A stretch of 25,665 nt of DNA, taken from NCBI RefSeq assembly GCF_000003605.2, contig NW_003136832.1, forward strand, positions 10,371 to 36,035, in the 5' to 3' direction. Both the position numbers and the translations under genes were made by a program. Below the pieces are notes generated by a model. That model was not told where the DNA came from, searched no databases, and saw nothing but the letters and a program-made list of their open reading frames with translations. This document shows, piece after piece, positions 1 to 14,200 of this stretch. Each line of letters starts with the position of its first letter. The first letter of the stretch is position 1. The DNA comes from Saccoglossus kowalevskii (lineage: Eukaryota > Hemichordata > Enteropneusta > Harrimaniidae).

Positions 1-544
1 GATTTTGATGCATAATATATGCATGTTTTGGGGTAAGCGAGATCATTGGGCATGTAATTGTTCATTTGCATACAATGCAAGAGAATGTGTTACTGATTGT
101 AGAATAGAAAACAGAATTCTGTTGAATACTTTACATCTGCTGATTTCACGGCACCCCCAGTTGATTGAAATTCATTAACAGGAGTTAATACCTAATTTGT
201 CTGAAAAATTAGCAAATTCATAAATCATATGCTCAAAAATAATCTACGTCTGTGCATAAATCGAAGATATCAATAAAAAAGAAAATTTGATTAAAGTTTC
301 CGTTATTTCGCTTACACAAACTGAAATCAGACAATATGCAAATTAGCTACTTAATAAATAATGTTCTTCATCTTTACATAAAACATTTTATAACAAGAAG
401 AAGGGAAAAATAAACAAGCCATGCATGGCACAGTCCCCGTTAGTTATCAAATTTAAGATATATAGTTATGTTTATAGTAATATAGCTGGAATATAACCAT
501 GTCAGGAATATGATTTTTTTAACATTAAAATGATTGACATTTGT
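1..544. other. AT-rich PARG intron sequence, nothing recognised
   Basis: By position this lies inside the intron 3' of PARG exon 5. I found no coding exon on either strand and none of the missing PARG C-terminal motifs. Confidence 0.6.
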
Positions 545-1525
545 ATCTGATCGTCAAACAAGTACTTGTTCATATTGAGAAATATTGCTCTAGAACAGCA
601 TTCAAAATCAGCCATTTTGAATACATGTATATATATATATATAACATGATGTATAACGAATATATAAAATTTGAATATAATCAGTCAAAGCATTTAAGAG
701 ATATAGCTCTAGAAGCCCAATCATTAAAACAAAATGGCCGCCAGTCAGTCATTTTGAATCCAATCTGAAAAATAAAATGACATGCATCAGGAACCTGTAA
801 TGTCTAATGTGTGTTTATAATCCATCCATAAATGCAAGAAAGGCTTTATATTCGAAGATTTTTTTAGCACAAAAATAGCACACTTTGAAAAGAATTGTCA
901 AACCAATATATCCGTGACATGATGTATAATGAATATTAAAAATTTGAACATAATCAGTCAAAACAAGTCAGACATATGGGTCTGGAAACCCATTCATTAA
1001 AACAAAATTGCCGCCAGACAGCCATTTTGAATCTGATCTGAAAAAATAAAATGACGTGCATCAGGAACCCGTAATGTGTAATGTATGTACCAAGTTTGAA
1101 CGAAATCCATCCATGAATGCCAGAAATGCTATTAATATTTGATGATTTTTTAGTACAAAAATGACAACCATTCGGCCATTTTGAATAGGATCATCAAACC
1201 AATATATCTGTCTATCTATGACATGATGTATAAAGAATATTTAAAATTTGAACATAATCAGTCAAAACAAGTCGGAGATATGGCACGAGAACCACATTGA
1301 TTAATACAAAATGGCCACCAGTCGGCCATTTTGAATGTTATCTGAAAAACAAAATTATTTGCCTCAAGGTCCCTTAATGTCTAATGCATATACCAAGTTT
1401 GAACATAATCCATCTGTAAACAGCCGAGAAATACTTGATTTTGATGATTTTTTAGCACAAAAATGGCCGCCATTCGGCCATCTTAGAATCAGATCGTAAA
1501 ACAAAATGATGTGCATCCGAACGGG
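545..1525 (+). repeat. Diverged tandem repeat, about three ~270-305 bp units with ggccatttt inverted motifs
   Basis: The word acatgatgtataa recurs at about 643, 917 and 1221, giving spacings of 274 and 304 bp. Each unit carries the same series: acatgatgtataa..gaat, ttgaacataatcagtcaaa, then aaaatggccgccagtcggcc or a variant followed by attttgaat, then aaaataaaatga..tgcatc, and a taccaagtttgaac..aatccatcc stretch. The core aatggccgcc..cggccatt is an imperfect inverted repeat. Units differ by substitutions and small indels, so they are old. An (AT)n run sits at about 628-642. No unit contains a convincing ORF. This may be a tandemly amplified interspersed element within a PARG intron. Confidence 0.75.
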
Positions 1526-1983
1526 GACTAATAAAATATTGGGTCACCATACATGTAAATTGGTGTGTGATATAGAGTTAAAATAACATGTTTTGTCTCT
1601 GTTAAGACATGTTACCATTATGGCAAGGACATATCTCACTGTCACACAATTTTGCTTGCTGACACATGTTGAAAAAATATATATTATGTTCTTTGAGATT
1701 TTAGTTCATGTATTAAACAATATATTTATTTTAGGGGTATTTTGACAAAACTTGTTATCACTATATAACATTTCAGGTGTATTATTTAACAGTATTTCTC
1801 ATAAAACAGATTTACAGTGAAAAAAATATGTTGACATATTGGTGACAAATACTTAAAAGATTCATAGGCAGATCTTCACTTTAGTTTTTGAAAAGTTGAC
1901 ATGTATACGCTTACAGAAGACATAGTTATATAAGTGCATATTGTGACACACAGACATGACATACTGAAATACATCCCACAGAC

Positions 1984-2208
1984 CTTAGCATTGTCCCGAT
2001 AATCTCCCGCAAACTGTAGCGTGGATGCGTAACCTGAATATTGTGAGAACTGCTCAAAGCCGGACATCATTATTGCTTCATTCTCATCCATTTGTTCCAT
2101 GAATAACATTGATGCAATCAGTTCGGGACAGATACAAAAACGGATTTCTTCCTGTACTCTGCCGTGCCCAAGGGTGCCTCCACCAATCTGAATGTTAGCG
2201 AAATTCAC
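1984..2208 (-). CDS. PARG: PARG exon 5 (catalytic GGG-X7-QEE signature)
   Basis: The exon is 225 bp, 75 codons, phase 0. It opens VNFANIQIGGGTLGHGRVQE and continues EIRFCICPELIASMLF. The GGG-X6-8-QEE signature of the PARG macrodomain fold is complete, with both adjacent glutamates (the second is the catalytic acid in characterised PARGs). Later come NEAIMMSGFEQFSQYSGYAS and GDYRDNAK, matching the E.I...G.E..S.Y.GYA block that lines the ADP-ribose pocket. The acceptor is TTTGCTAG|GTG. The donor, AAG|GTCTGT, is weak, so this 3' edge is the least certain exon end. Confidence 0.92.
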
Positions 2209-5200
2209 CTAGCAAAGAATACGGAGATATTTTAAATTGGAATTCAATGTAAAAAATAATTACAATTTAAAGATTAAAGAAGTTATAAAAAAGGGTTTGC
2301 AAAATCTGAAACATGATTTTTATTTTGATGTTTCACTACAAATGCAATAACAAAGTCCATTTTGGTTGGTACATTGTATGGTAATTTATCAAACTGATGA
2401 AGTTGATGAGTTTTATTACATCATTAATCACTGATATAGAGCAGGAAGTCATCAGACTTCTTCCTTTTAATGCATGCCCGTTATAATTAGAAATGACCAA
2501 CCTCCATATTTCACTGCCCCACATCATTTGAATACAGTATCGTGATGTCTTTTACATTTATTTTATTTACATGCATTTATTCAGCTTTAGCAACGCAAAG
2601 AGTTCCAGCTGTCCAGGATATTCTGCTACAATAACAAAGATATGTACACTGATGACAGGAAATGCACACAGCTGATAACGTTACTTCCCCTCTGACTGTA
2701 CGCCATGCTTTCAACTAGTAACGCTGCAGCCTAGCAATTGTCCAGATTGTATTCGGTACGGAGTGTCCCTTGTGTTGGGCAGACACGCTAACCATTACAA
2801 TACAAGTCATATCAGTTTATCATACAAAATACGTCATGACATACTGAAAAGTATCAAAGCGTGCCGGTACCCATCAACCCAAACTAAAATTGCTGATACT
2901 AGTATCCCATGTTTTCAAGATCCTCACCAGTTTCTTATATCCCAAAAAAAATTTGACAAACAATATATTCTGGATTCAAGATATTTTTACACCTAGACAT
3001 GGCTATCAAAATATTACCACAAAAACTATGATGTCATTTCCCTTACTCAAAAACACCTCTATTTGTCTACAAATAATATACAAATGTTCATTGTCCATGT
3101 GAACTGTTGTTAGTTTTTATACAAATTTTGATAAATAGTCTTCAACAACAAGCTCATTTTATACTGATGTATTTTTAAAAACATACACAGCAGTACTATA
3201 AAATGATAAACAGCCAAATGGGTCAAAAGGTCATAGTATTGGTCAGTAAACTTCGCCTGTAAGAAGAAGAAGAAGGGGGGCAGAATTTTTTTTCCTGCTG
3301 AGCACAATGTTTATTTAATTCTGGGATATACCATGACATAGAAATTATAGAATTATTAGATACAAAAACAAAATGGCGTTACCTGCAATGTGTGACATCC
3401 TGAGTCTTCAATCACCCCATTCTTGTGTATTGATAGTGAACACATTACTGTACCACAATTCAACCAGTCACTTAAGCATGGTAGTGTCTCTTTCTTTTTA
3501 ACCTATATAATATTATAGTAATAATTAATAACTAACATAGCGAAACTATTACAACCTTGCCTACAGAAAATCTGGATTGAATAACTCATGGATGGATGGA
3601 TACAAAATATTGGTGCGCAATCTTTTTTTTTTTTTGCATAGCAAAAATGAGTATATCTAAACATTTTGCACAAAAAATATTTGCTCAGTGTGAACTATTC
3701 TGACGAAAATTGCTTCAACAAATTAAATTAATATTAATATTCCTCAAATAATACTACATGCACTATATTAATCTCAATGTCCCTTATTGTATAAAAGTTT
3801 CTAACAAATAATTGTACAGCAACACATCTAAGCAAAATTTGGCAATAAAAATAGTATGTTTCTCAATTAATAATACACATACTGTATTAATCTCAATGTC
3901 CCTATAGATTAATATAACATAAATTGTATAAGGTTCCTAAATAATAGTGCAGTAATATATAAGCAAATAAAATACTAGTCCAATTTGAAAAAGATGAGAA
4001 AACCACAGTTGTCACTTTTTTGATTTACACTACACTTATCTAATTGACAGACCTTGGAGAGCATATTACTAACATCTGGTTCTTATTATCAGCAGTCGAA
4101 TGTCTTCATTCAGTCCACTTAAGTAATTTTAAGTAAGTTTTATTTCAGCTAAATTTTACCTCATATCTTGACAATTGCACTTGTTTGGTAAAAAATTTAA
4201 CTTGGTTGTCATTTTGAAGCAGTTGATAAGATTCCCAGTTTAGCAATAATAAGTACATGTAAACAAGCAGTCGAGTAGTAGTCAAATAGCATTTTTGAAA
4301 TAAAAATGACAAAAATATTTGGTGAAATTACAAAATATTCAAATCTAATAGAGGTCCACCCAAAGTACACATACATGTATACCAAGAAAAAGCCAAAAAT
4401 AGCATTTTCATCAAAAATGACAAAAAGATTCACAAAAGTGGGAGAATTCAAGATATTGTCATGAATGTTTGAATCTAATAGAGATCCACCAAAGATGCAT
4501 AGATACCAAGTACCAAACCAATCAGAGTACTAGCTCTCAAGAAGTTGAAAATAACATTTTTGAACAAAAATATTAATAAAAGAGAAAATATATATATTGC
4601 CAGGAAATGTTCAAATATAGAGGTACATATGTACCAAGTATAAAAGCAATAGAGGTAATAACTTTTAAGAAGATTTTTGTTTGAATAATAAGTTGGTGCT
4701 GGTTGCAGGACAACAACAATCACCTTTACCAACATCTTCAATGACAGAGGAGCTAAAAACTGTTGGGGTTATTTTGACCATAAGAAAAAACTGACAGAGT
4801 TAACAATGACAACAACAACAACAAGGACAGACATTTTCCCTTCACACACCTTGACCTTTTATATTTACAATGATATGCATTGAGGAAAAATTGTGTTTCT
4901 ATGGCAACAGCGAGTAGCAAATATAGCAGTTAATAACAGTAAATACTAATTATATCTCCTGAGAAAGCAATCAGGGGTGCGCACAACCAACAACAGATAA
5001 AGTATGGTTCAAAATCAACACAATCTCAAAAGTTTGAGATCCAATTGGATTGTACATGAGATTATCCCAACTATACACAGATGGCACAGATAACGAGAGA
5101 CACAAACATCTAAAAGACTGTCCCTACATTATTACTGAGGATATCAATTTATACAGGAGTTATGTCCATGAATAATTACCACTCTGACAAGAGTACTATA

Positions 5201-8200
5201 GGTTCACACATTAATTAATCCTAAATACAGATGCATGTCATAGGCAACGAACCATGACGACACAAATGGTAATTAATATCTCAGCGCTGCGCCATGAGAA
5301 TTCACAATCAACATGACTAGCATGATACTTCATGACGTACAAACTCTTGACTGCTGGCCTATTTAATGAAATCCAATATATAGGACTTAATCGATTCACG
5401 GTATGTGTGTATATACGTACCTCTCGGATAAATGAAACATATCCATAAGGAGAGTCTGCGCTGCTTTCTGATAGTCGTGTGAAATAGTGAAGTATACACC
5501 GCAACTTAGCACTCTGGCTAGAACGTCTTGGTGCGCTGATGGGCAAAAAATCAATAACTATTATTACAAGTAATACACAATTTTTAATTTTAAAAAATAT
5601 ATTAGAATCATACTTAATATTTTCTCTATTGAAAGCATACATGTATCTCCGAATAGAGGCGCATAAAATGCTGGTGTTGGAGGATTTTGAATACTAATTA
5701 TTATTACCACACTTTTTAGCAGTGCATTTACGAAAACATGCACTTCTAATAGAGCCAATAAGATACATGTTTTGAACATACTGTCGGTGCACGTTTCTAG
5801 GTTTACACGTAGCTAGCGGAGGTCATTTAATAAGTTTCAAATCATCAAAAGATCCCTCACTGACTGTTGCGGAGAAACAACTTTTTCTGGTTAATAAGAA
5901 ATTAATTGAAAGCAAATCCATGCAGCCAAAGATAATTTAGTTGGTTTCCAATAAACAGACACTGAACAGCAACCATTCATATAAATATTATATATTCTCA
6001 CAAAGATTTATTTCATTAGACTTAGACATAAAGAAAACACAGCAGACATGATGATATATGTGACATGCTTTGCACATGCTACCTCAGGGAATTGACGACT
6101 TAGAATGCTTAAAATACAGTAGCATTTACTAGTAAATGATTCAAGATATGTATAGCCGCTACTACATTATACACAAATCTGCATTTAACACCCCAACCCC
6201 CAACTCTCACCTCTAACCTTCAGTTTTATTCGGCATGCGTGTTTATAGAAAAATTGTGAATATGAGAAAAACCCAGCATTTGAGATGTTGAACTTTGGAT
6301 TTTTTTTTTTTGAACGCATGAACATATAAATGCTAGAAATCAATGTGTTCTATATATGGAAAAAAAACAACTTAAAAAACATAATTTTATCCATTGCACT
6401 GTCTTTTTACCAGCAACTGCTCACTGGATATAATACAAGGCATTTATGCCTGGGTGTTTTATGATAATACAGAAATGAAATAAAGGTATTATTTGGTGAA
6501 TTTTAATCATGAATATGTTGACTTCTATTATTCATTTTTGACACCCGAATTCATACAATTTTGCACCACAAGAGGGCGCTGAAACTTTCATAGAGGGCGC
6601 CATCTCTTCTGTTCAGGATAAATTCACCCCTGTAAATTATGCTACGAACAATATCAGTAATATTGTAAATTCATTGTTAAGGACTTGACTGAATGCTACT
6701 TTCGTTCCACTAACATATCTAATCATAAACTTTGAATAGATGTACCCCACTGTGACAGGGAACATATCTTTCATATCAACTGTAGAGTAGCCAGCTGTTC
6801 TAATTAAATGTCAGTGTCAGTCAGTAAGAAAGAACCTCATAAGCTCATGACCATGAACATATACCAGTAATAAATATGTCAGTAGTTGGTCCTTCTAAGA
6901 GGAAGTCAATGACAAATAATAAAAAAACATCTTTGAAACTTACCTTTGAATATGGACAAAAAATGATGTGAAATTGATCTTATTCAAGTTTCGGCCTTTT
7001 CTTTCTTTTTCAGGGAATGTACATAAAAAGGCGGATGCCAGTATAGATGCGATTAGTTTCCTGTCCAATGAGGCATGGGATCCTATACAGAGAGGGAAAC
7101 GTAACAAACAATTGAAAAGAAAGAAATCAATGAAGCCTTATTACTAGGATAGAATGTGTAGATTATTAAAAAGTTCATTTGACCCAAAAGAATTATTTTA
7201 AGAAGTGATCACAACTTGCTATCCCAGCAGGATTCAGCGAAGCAGACATTACTTTGTAAGCAGTAACACGTACACCAATCCATGCAGAAAAATAATATAA
7301 ACTTATCACCCCCAACAGGTTTTTCCATTGAAGACAAAATTATAGTTTGAATTAAAAGGTCATTACCCACAACTTTTAACATTTCTCATTCTTTGAGAAA
7401 ACAAAGTAGTATACTATTATCATTATGTCGACACATAAATCTCCAAAATATGAACAATTCAATGTGTGCAAAGATCTGTGGTTGACGTTCTGATTTTATA
7501 TACTCACTTTAATATATAGGCTTCAACTAGTAATTGCAAATTGCTGAATTTATTGAAGGCTGGTAAAACAGGATTTTGTTTAGTTACCGGTAAATATTTA
7601 TTGCTATTAACCCAATGGTAGAACTATTTGTAGAATTTTTTGGTGTGTAATTTAGCTTCAGTTTAGGCAAAAAATGTTGAATTTATTTACTTCCTTTTAT
7701 GCGGTGAATGACTAGCATTTAAATGTACGAGACTCATTAGAAAAATTTAAATACAGAAATTAAATAAAAATCGCTAACCACCAACTTAGTACTGTTTTAG
7801 ACTTTTACTCGAAACATCAAACTAGTTTTATTTGACCTTAGCAGTAAAATAACTTCAAACAAAATACATAACCTCTCAATTCCATCTGTACAAAAATAAA
7901 TCATGTTTTGCTAACATATTTTGATTGATATTTATTTAGAAATGAAAAAGCCGATAATGGGTAAACGTGTACAGTGAAGTACATGTACGTCACTAATTAA
8001 CACAGATGAGTGTTATTGAGCAGTTAACGACAACTACTAGTATATCATTTGATTTTCTATACACACATTATTAAAAATTTATTTTTACAAATCACTGCGG
8101 GAATGTTTTTCGTTCTTTGATTTTCATTGTTAACGTTTTTTTAACAAAGTCACCTAAATACATAATAGAATAGAAGAAAAATAATGCTTTATTAATACCG

Positions 8201-11200
8201 TAAAGAAAGAGTTAACATTTCCTTTTAGGTTTTCAGATTAAATTAATAAAGTAAATAATAAAAGTACATGAAATGTAAAAATTGATTTAAAAAGAATTCA
8301 AAATTAGTGAACGACAAAAATACTACAGACAATTATTAATAATATAAGAAATATTAAAATACTGTGATATGTAAGTATCACTGTATGTAGCATATAATAT
8401 GTAAAAAATATAAAAGAACATGACAAAATAAAAGAATTAGTCTTGTTTAGATTTAACTAAATATTTGCAGAGAGTGATAAGATGGTTTGTATTTGGTGAC
8501 TGTAGTACAAGTTTAAATTGTTCTTTTTTGTTCAAGTTTTGGTAATCACTGTTAATTTCTTTAAGGATATTATATATGTCATCTCTGTGTTCTGTGTACA
8601 GTTTACATTCTAGTAAATGATGTAATTCATCTTCTATCTCTTTACAGTGGGTGCATAATCTGTCTTTTATCAGTGTTTTTGGTTTTGTGTACCTTCCTGT
8701 TTCTATAGCTAGTTTGTGACTACTTGTTCTAAATTGTGCTAGTATTTTGATGTAATGTCTGTTATCTATGTGTTTTATGTAATGTTCCATGTCTAGTGCA
8801 CAGTTTTGCATCATCTCTTTTATTGTGATATGATTGATTTACTGAATGACTGAATTGAATACAGAGGTGAAGTGAAGAGAAGAGCTGTAATTAATGATAC
8901 TGTGGATGACATTTGTCCCACCTCAGCAGTGAAAGATGTTGACATGATAATTCATTATAACTGATTTACTGTTCTTATTTCAAAGATCTACAAAAATGTA
9001 TGTCTTCAGTAATTAAAATGAATTCTTGTTTAAATAAAAATACAAGAGATTTGGCATCCTAGTCAGCATGTACAAGTAAGTACATATTGTAAATTTCGCA
9101 GATTTTTGCGAATTTCGCCAGAAAGTAAAAAAAGATGGCCATACTGAGGATTCAATGCAGTCACATTATAAGTATGAGCGCAGACATTTACAAAACATCA
9201 TTGAGCACAAATTGAGCATAAATATACTGGGAATATTTAGACCAGTGTATCTAAATACATAGATTTACCAACATATCAATGTTTAAAAAAGAAAAAAAAA
9301 AAAAATGTTGTGTTACTACTGCTGGAATGAATAGAGTCAATGTAATTGAAGCTGGATGGAGGTCAGTTTGGAATAATTTAAACTGCAACAAATACGTGAA
9401 CTTTTCCACTAGATGTGGAGGTCACAAGCAATCAGTGTCATCTCAAGAAGAATACCTGTCTATTAACGATTAGACAAATAACTCCCATAGTGGCCATGAT
9501 AGACAAGTTACACTGTAATGTTGGTAGTCTCTTGAGTGTACATGTAATTACAACATGGCTAAGAGGGTACGTGCTAAGAGTGTACATGCTAAGAGGGTAC
9601 GTGCTGTGTGTGCATTTCTAACATAACGGTACAAGCACATACATTAAGGGGCTATTGTAAATACCTGACAGCACAGTTTGTCTGTAACACGATTCTTCAT
9701 CCGTAAATTATGTGCATTAGCACTTTCTGAATTGCAATTGATGTATTTGAAAATAAAAAAAAAAGGCGTATCTCTTGGTTTTTCGATTTGGTTTAAAGAT
9801 GACTGACATAGTTATATGTCTCAATTTTTTATTCATCCCAATTTTTTGAGTCATGATAAAATTGCAAAATTTTGAGAAAATTGTATTTCTCATTAACATC
9901 ATTGTGGCAGTTTGAGCCAAATTTAAACATGAGTAACAGAGTGTGATGTTTCCTATATACGAAATGCATTATGGGAGAGAACTTATCATTGTTTATACAT
10001 GTAAACTATTATCCCACTGAAAACTCAATAAATTAATTTTTGTTTTAAATGCGTTACGATGTCAGGATTTTTCCATCCCATTTTCAGATATAAAATAATG
10101 TTAACCATATAAACAAATGTAAAAATACAAATTTTAAGCATTTTCTATGACTTATCAAATTCTTGTTTCTTGAAAAACTGACCTTGACCCTAATTTTGTT
10201 TCTAGCATTGACCCATAATAATGATAGCATAACAAAAGATGACATATGATATATATAATCTGGATTGCATGAACGTATTATTTTGTCTTTATCAAAATAT
10301 TAAAATTAATAATACAATTATGAATATTCATGATTCAGATTAAATATGCAACATAATAGCCATCAATAATGTATTCAAGACAGCTTTGCCTGGGTCAGGG
10401 GTCAGGGGTCAAAACTACAGTAAGTAGGTCCTGTGCCAAATGGTACAAGTCAAAGTCGTTAAATTCTCACATAAAACAAATAGTTTTCAATATTTGTTTT
10501 AAAATGTTTGTTTATGATAACTGGACCATAATTATTAAGTTATTAATTATAATCTTAGTAGCAGTTTGACATACACAGACTAAAGTTTAATGAGTTTGTC
10601 AACAGCCATTAAAACCCATTAGAGGCATGAAGTGATACTTGATAATTCGCTATATATCGCTATACACGAAGGTCTAATGTGTTTTATTCACGCAAATTTG
10701 TGATTTTGCTTAGATCCACTCTGCTCATTTGTGCAATGGGGGAGACACGCGTAATTTTTTTTATTTTTTATGGTATCTTATTTTTTTTCCCCTGCATAAA
10801 CTTGCATGCAAATTTTTTTAGCAAATCCTCCAGCCACCCCTCATGATCTCAAATGGTTGATCCCTTATGCCTGTGCAATCTGTACACATTTTTGAAACTT
10901 AACCTTCTAATACTGAGCATATTTTCTGTATCGTTGTCATGACCACCTGAAAGCTGCATGCAATGTTTGTGTAGCTTGCCGATGTTACAGTTCTATAATA
11001 CAGTTCTGTATTAACAGCCCTGAAGATATATGTATTCTGTTTATCTAAAACAAACCGTGAAGTGACATTGATTGTATATTATAGGTAATCAATCGAGACA
11101 ATCAACAAAGACTAAAGAATGATTAATATCAGAGAAAGTTGTTTATTATATTGTTTATATAGGCAAATATTGACCAACAAATTTTTGCCATATTTTCATC

Positions 11201-14200
11201 CATTTTATTTTCTGTTTTAACAAAAGTTTGGCAGAGAATTGGAGATTTTTTTGTTCCCATGAACTTAAGTGCCACAAATTGTCTAGCAGTACGTGTTAAA
11301 ATTTTGCGAATACAACAAACATTGTATTTCACAGTCACGTTGTATATAACATCATATTGGACCAATATCAAATACAATGTGCGTGTGAAACGTTAATGTG
11401 CATACATTAGTAAATAAACTATTTCCAAATATCAAGGGATTTTCTAAAATTAACTTCAACACTGTGCACATAGTTTTTAACTTAGTCATACATGTGTATT
11501 TACAGAAAGATGATAAACACATTTGTTTTTTTATGACCAGGAATTAACTACAATATTGGTATGAATTCATTATTCTGATTCCCTCCTCACCACCACCACC
11601 ACCACCACCACCACCAAATTATATATTTCAGCTTTTGTGACAATGTAAGAATACTCCTAAGTCTGCAGAGTCTTGCATGGGTATTAGTGTTCTACACAAT
11701 GGCATTCTTTGATAGCAGATACCACTATGCAGCCTACTTTGTAAAAACATAATGTGCATTCCCTTGTACAGCAGACTTTTTTTGTAATTATTGTACAGTT
11801 ACCGGTAATAAAAAACTGGGAATACCGTAAGTATTTCCATTTTTAACACAAATGTATATGAATTTCAAAACCGAGAGAGAACAAATATGTCTGACGATAA
11901 AGATCCTTGAATACAGTGCTCTTGTTCTGAAGAACCATTTGTAAAGTCAACATTAAGGACATGAATGCCATAGAGTGAGTTATAAAAGAAGGGTATTTAA
12001 GGCAGTTTGAGTCAAACTCAAATTTTGCATAACTGAGCATGTTACTGCACATATACAAAATGCATTATGGGGAATAACTTCCAATTGTATGTAATGGAAA
12101 ACTGTTCACCATGGAAACTCGCTAAATTATATGTTAATTTTTTGAAATGTTTTCTTATTATTAGGATTCGTGTCACTCGTAATATACCAGTTTTCATTCC
12201 ATGTCACCAGCAAAATTTTGAGAAGAAAATAATCTCACCATGGAAACCAGTGTTAAATATGCCAATTTTGACCATTCTTCGATCATAAGTTTTTTGAGCT
12301 ATATCTCGAAAAATTATTGGATGACCCCAATTTTTTTTTTCATTTTTGCAAAACCCATTAAAATGAAAGTCTAGAAAGTATGACATATAATTTTTAGTTT
12401 GACTCAAACCACCTTGGAAGAAAGATTGTACTCATATATTGTTATCATGGTTTGCAAATTACTCCATACATGTAGCATATATAGTACCGGTATACAGTTT
12501 TTCAGCCATCCTGCGTTTTATGGTCGAGAAAAACACTGCAGTAAAACGATCAGAGTATTCCGATCATACGAGGTTAACTATTCTTAAAATATATCACCAT
12601 GGTGATAAAATCACTTTACACGATATTTCCTTTATAGCCATATAGATTACAGATTATAAGTCAGTAAACAAATGACTCTAATATCTCTCCTAATCGCCAA
12701 ATTCTGAGCAACACGATATATACGCTTATTATTTTCCCCATTTTATTCTCGTTCTGATTATTGATCGTAATATTTATTCTAGCTCAGAGCTCTTAACGTG
12801 GAGCCCAGCTACTTTTACCTGCGTAATTATTCGTGGTATTTCAATTGATTATATGCAAAACGACCAGCAGTGTTCGCTACATGATTTCCCAGTGGGCAAA
12901 TAAATTGAATTGCGAGTTTGACATAAAATAAACTTGCACAGGGTAATAACGCTAGCTTACATTAAACCCACAGTGTACAGGTATGTACGTAATATCGCAT
13001 CACATATAAGAAGGGCTCATCTTGATAAATCCTTCCTTAATCAACTTTTTTTATTTTATCAAGGTAATTAAATCATCGCACAGACTGTTTTCAAATTTCC
13101 TGTATACATCATTCGAACATGACATGACTTCTTGACATATAGAAGACAGTGTCGGCATTATAACACACCACCTCCTGATTCTGAAGAAGTGATTGGCCGT
13201 GTTCATGATTACGTAATATTACACTGTCACTCGAAACTACTCCAGAATATGAATGTTTACCAATTTAAATATAAATCTAGTAAACGATTTTTCCAATTGA
13301 AAGGTGTAAACACAACTGCAAAGATAATCAAGGACAAACGCAGGATTGATTTACACCTTAGACTCTCCCACTACACTATGGTAGTAAATTGTACAAAGAC
13401 GCATTGTGCTTAATAGGTATATAACATATATATGAGTAAAAGCGGTAAAGAATTAACATATGTATGGTAACCCACAGAGGGGAGTGACACAGTGTAACCC
13501 TTGATAGTTCTACATTTCACCCAGACACTATGTAGACTATATGCATACAATTAAAATATTTATGCAAATTCAAACTAAATTGATTACTTACTAAACATGG
13601 AAATGAGGAAATTTAAAAAACAACCAAATATATGATTTAATTTTGAAGCTAACCAATCAATGTAATAATAATGAAGACACTGACAAATGAAGCAAGGGTA
13701 AGCAGAAAAGTCTGATACAAAGCTCAATATCGCCTATTTTCTGAAAACCAAAAAACCAGCTGACCATTAATTCAAACAAACGGTGAAGAAATATGGGGTA
13801 TATGCTCAAACTAGAACTACTGGGGACAAAACAAAAACTACTCATCTTTGCTTTTAAAGACGTGCACATACTGAACGCCAACATGTTTCACATGTTAGGT
13901 TATTCAATAATTAATTTCTTCAGTATTAAGGTAGCGAGAAGGGAAGTTTTAATTTTTTTTCTAGATTTTTCAAAAATTGATAAAACGGTTACTTTAGACC
14001 TTGATACATCATCCCAGCTTTTAAAAAAAATCAAATTTTCGGATAGACGTTGCTCAAACTAGTGTTTTAAACGCTAACACAAATAACTACAACTTCCGTT
14101 TCGTGGATATTTGCATAATGTTTATCTGTTGTTGATGATTCTAACATAACGAGTGATAAGCTTCCTGTCGCAAACAATGCATGTTTACAAGCTTTCTAAG

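Noticed and set aside
1-1875. Search for the missing PARG VAIDA and C-terminal exons
   Set aside because: No matching reading was found on the minus strand; they are presumed to lie beyond the left edge.
5564-5779. Minus-strand frame with NPPTPAFYAPLFG, similar to the PARG INF..LF motif
   Set aside because: No splice site gives a compatible phase with exon 3, and the true NFTSFF motif was found in exon 2.
7014-7146. Plus-strand terminal-exon candidate with a perfect pyrimidine tract and a lysine-rich C-terminus ending in TAG
   Set aside because: The minus strand of the same bases is PARG exon 2, with clear motifs and matching phases on both sides. The plus frame is an antisense shadow.
13132-13413. 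93-codon plus-strand open stretch as a gene
   Set aside because: It starts on TTG, has no recognisable motif or splice context, and such lengths occur by chance in 25 kb.
13657-13884. Minus-strand frame with YPIFLHRLFEL, again similar to the PARG YP.INF..LF block
   Set aside because: Splice phases do not fit, and the PARG segment is already accounted for by exon 2. Chance similarity.
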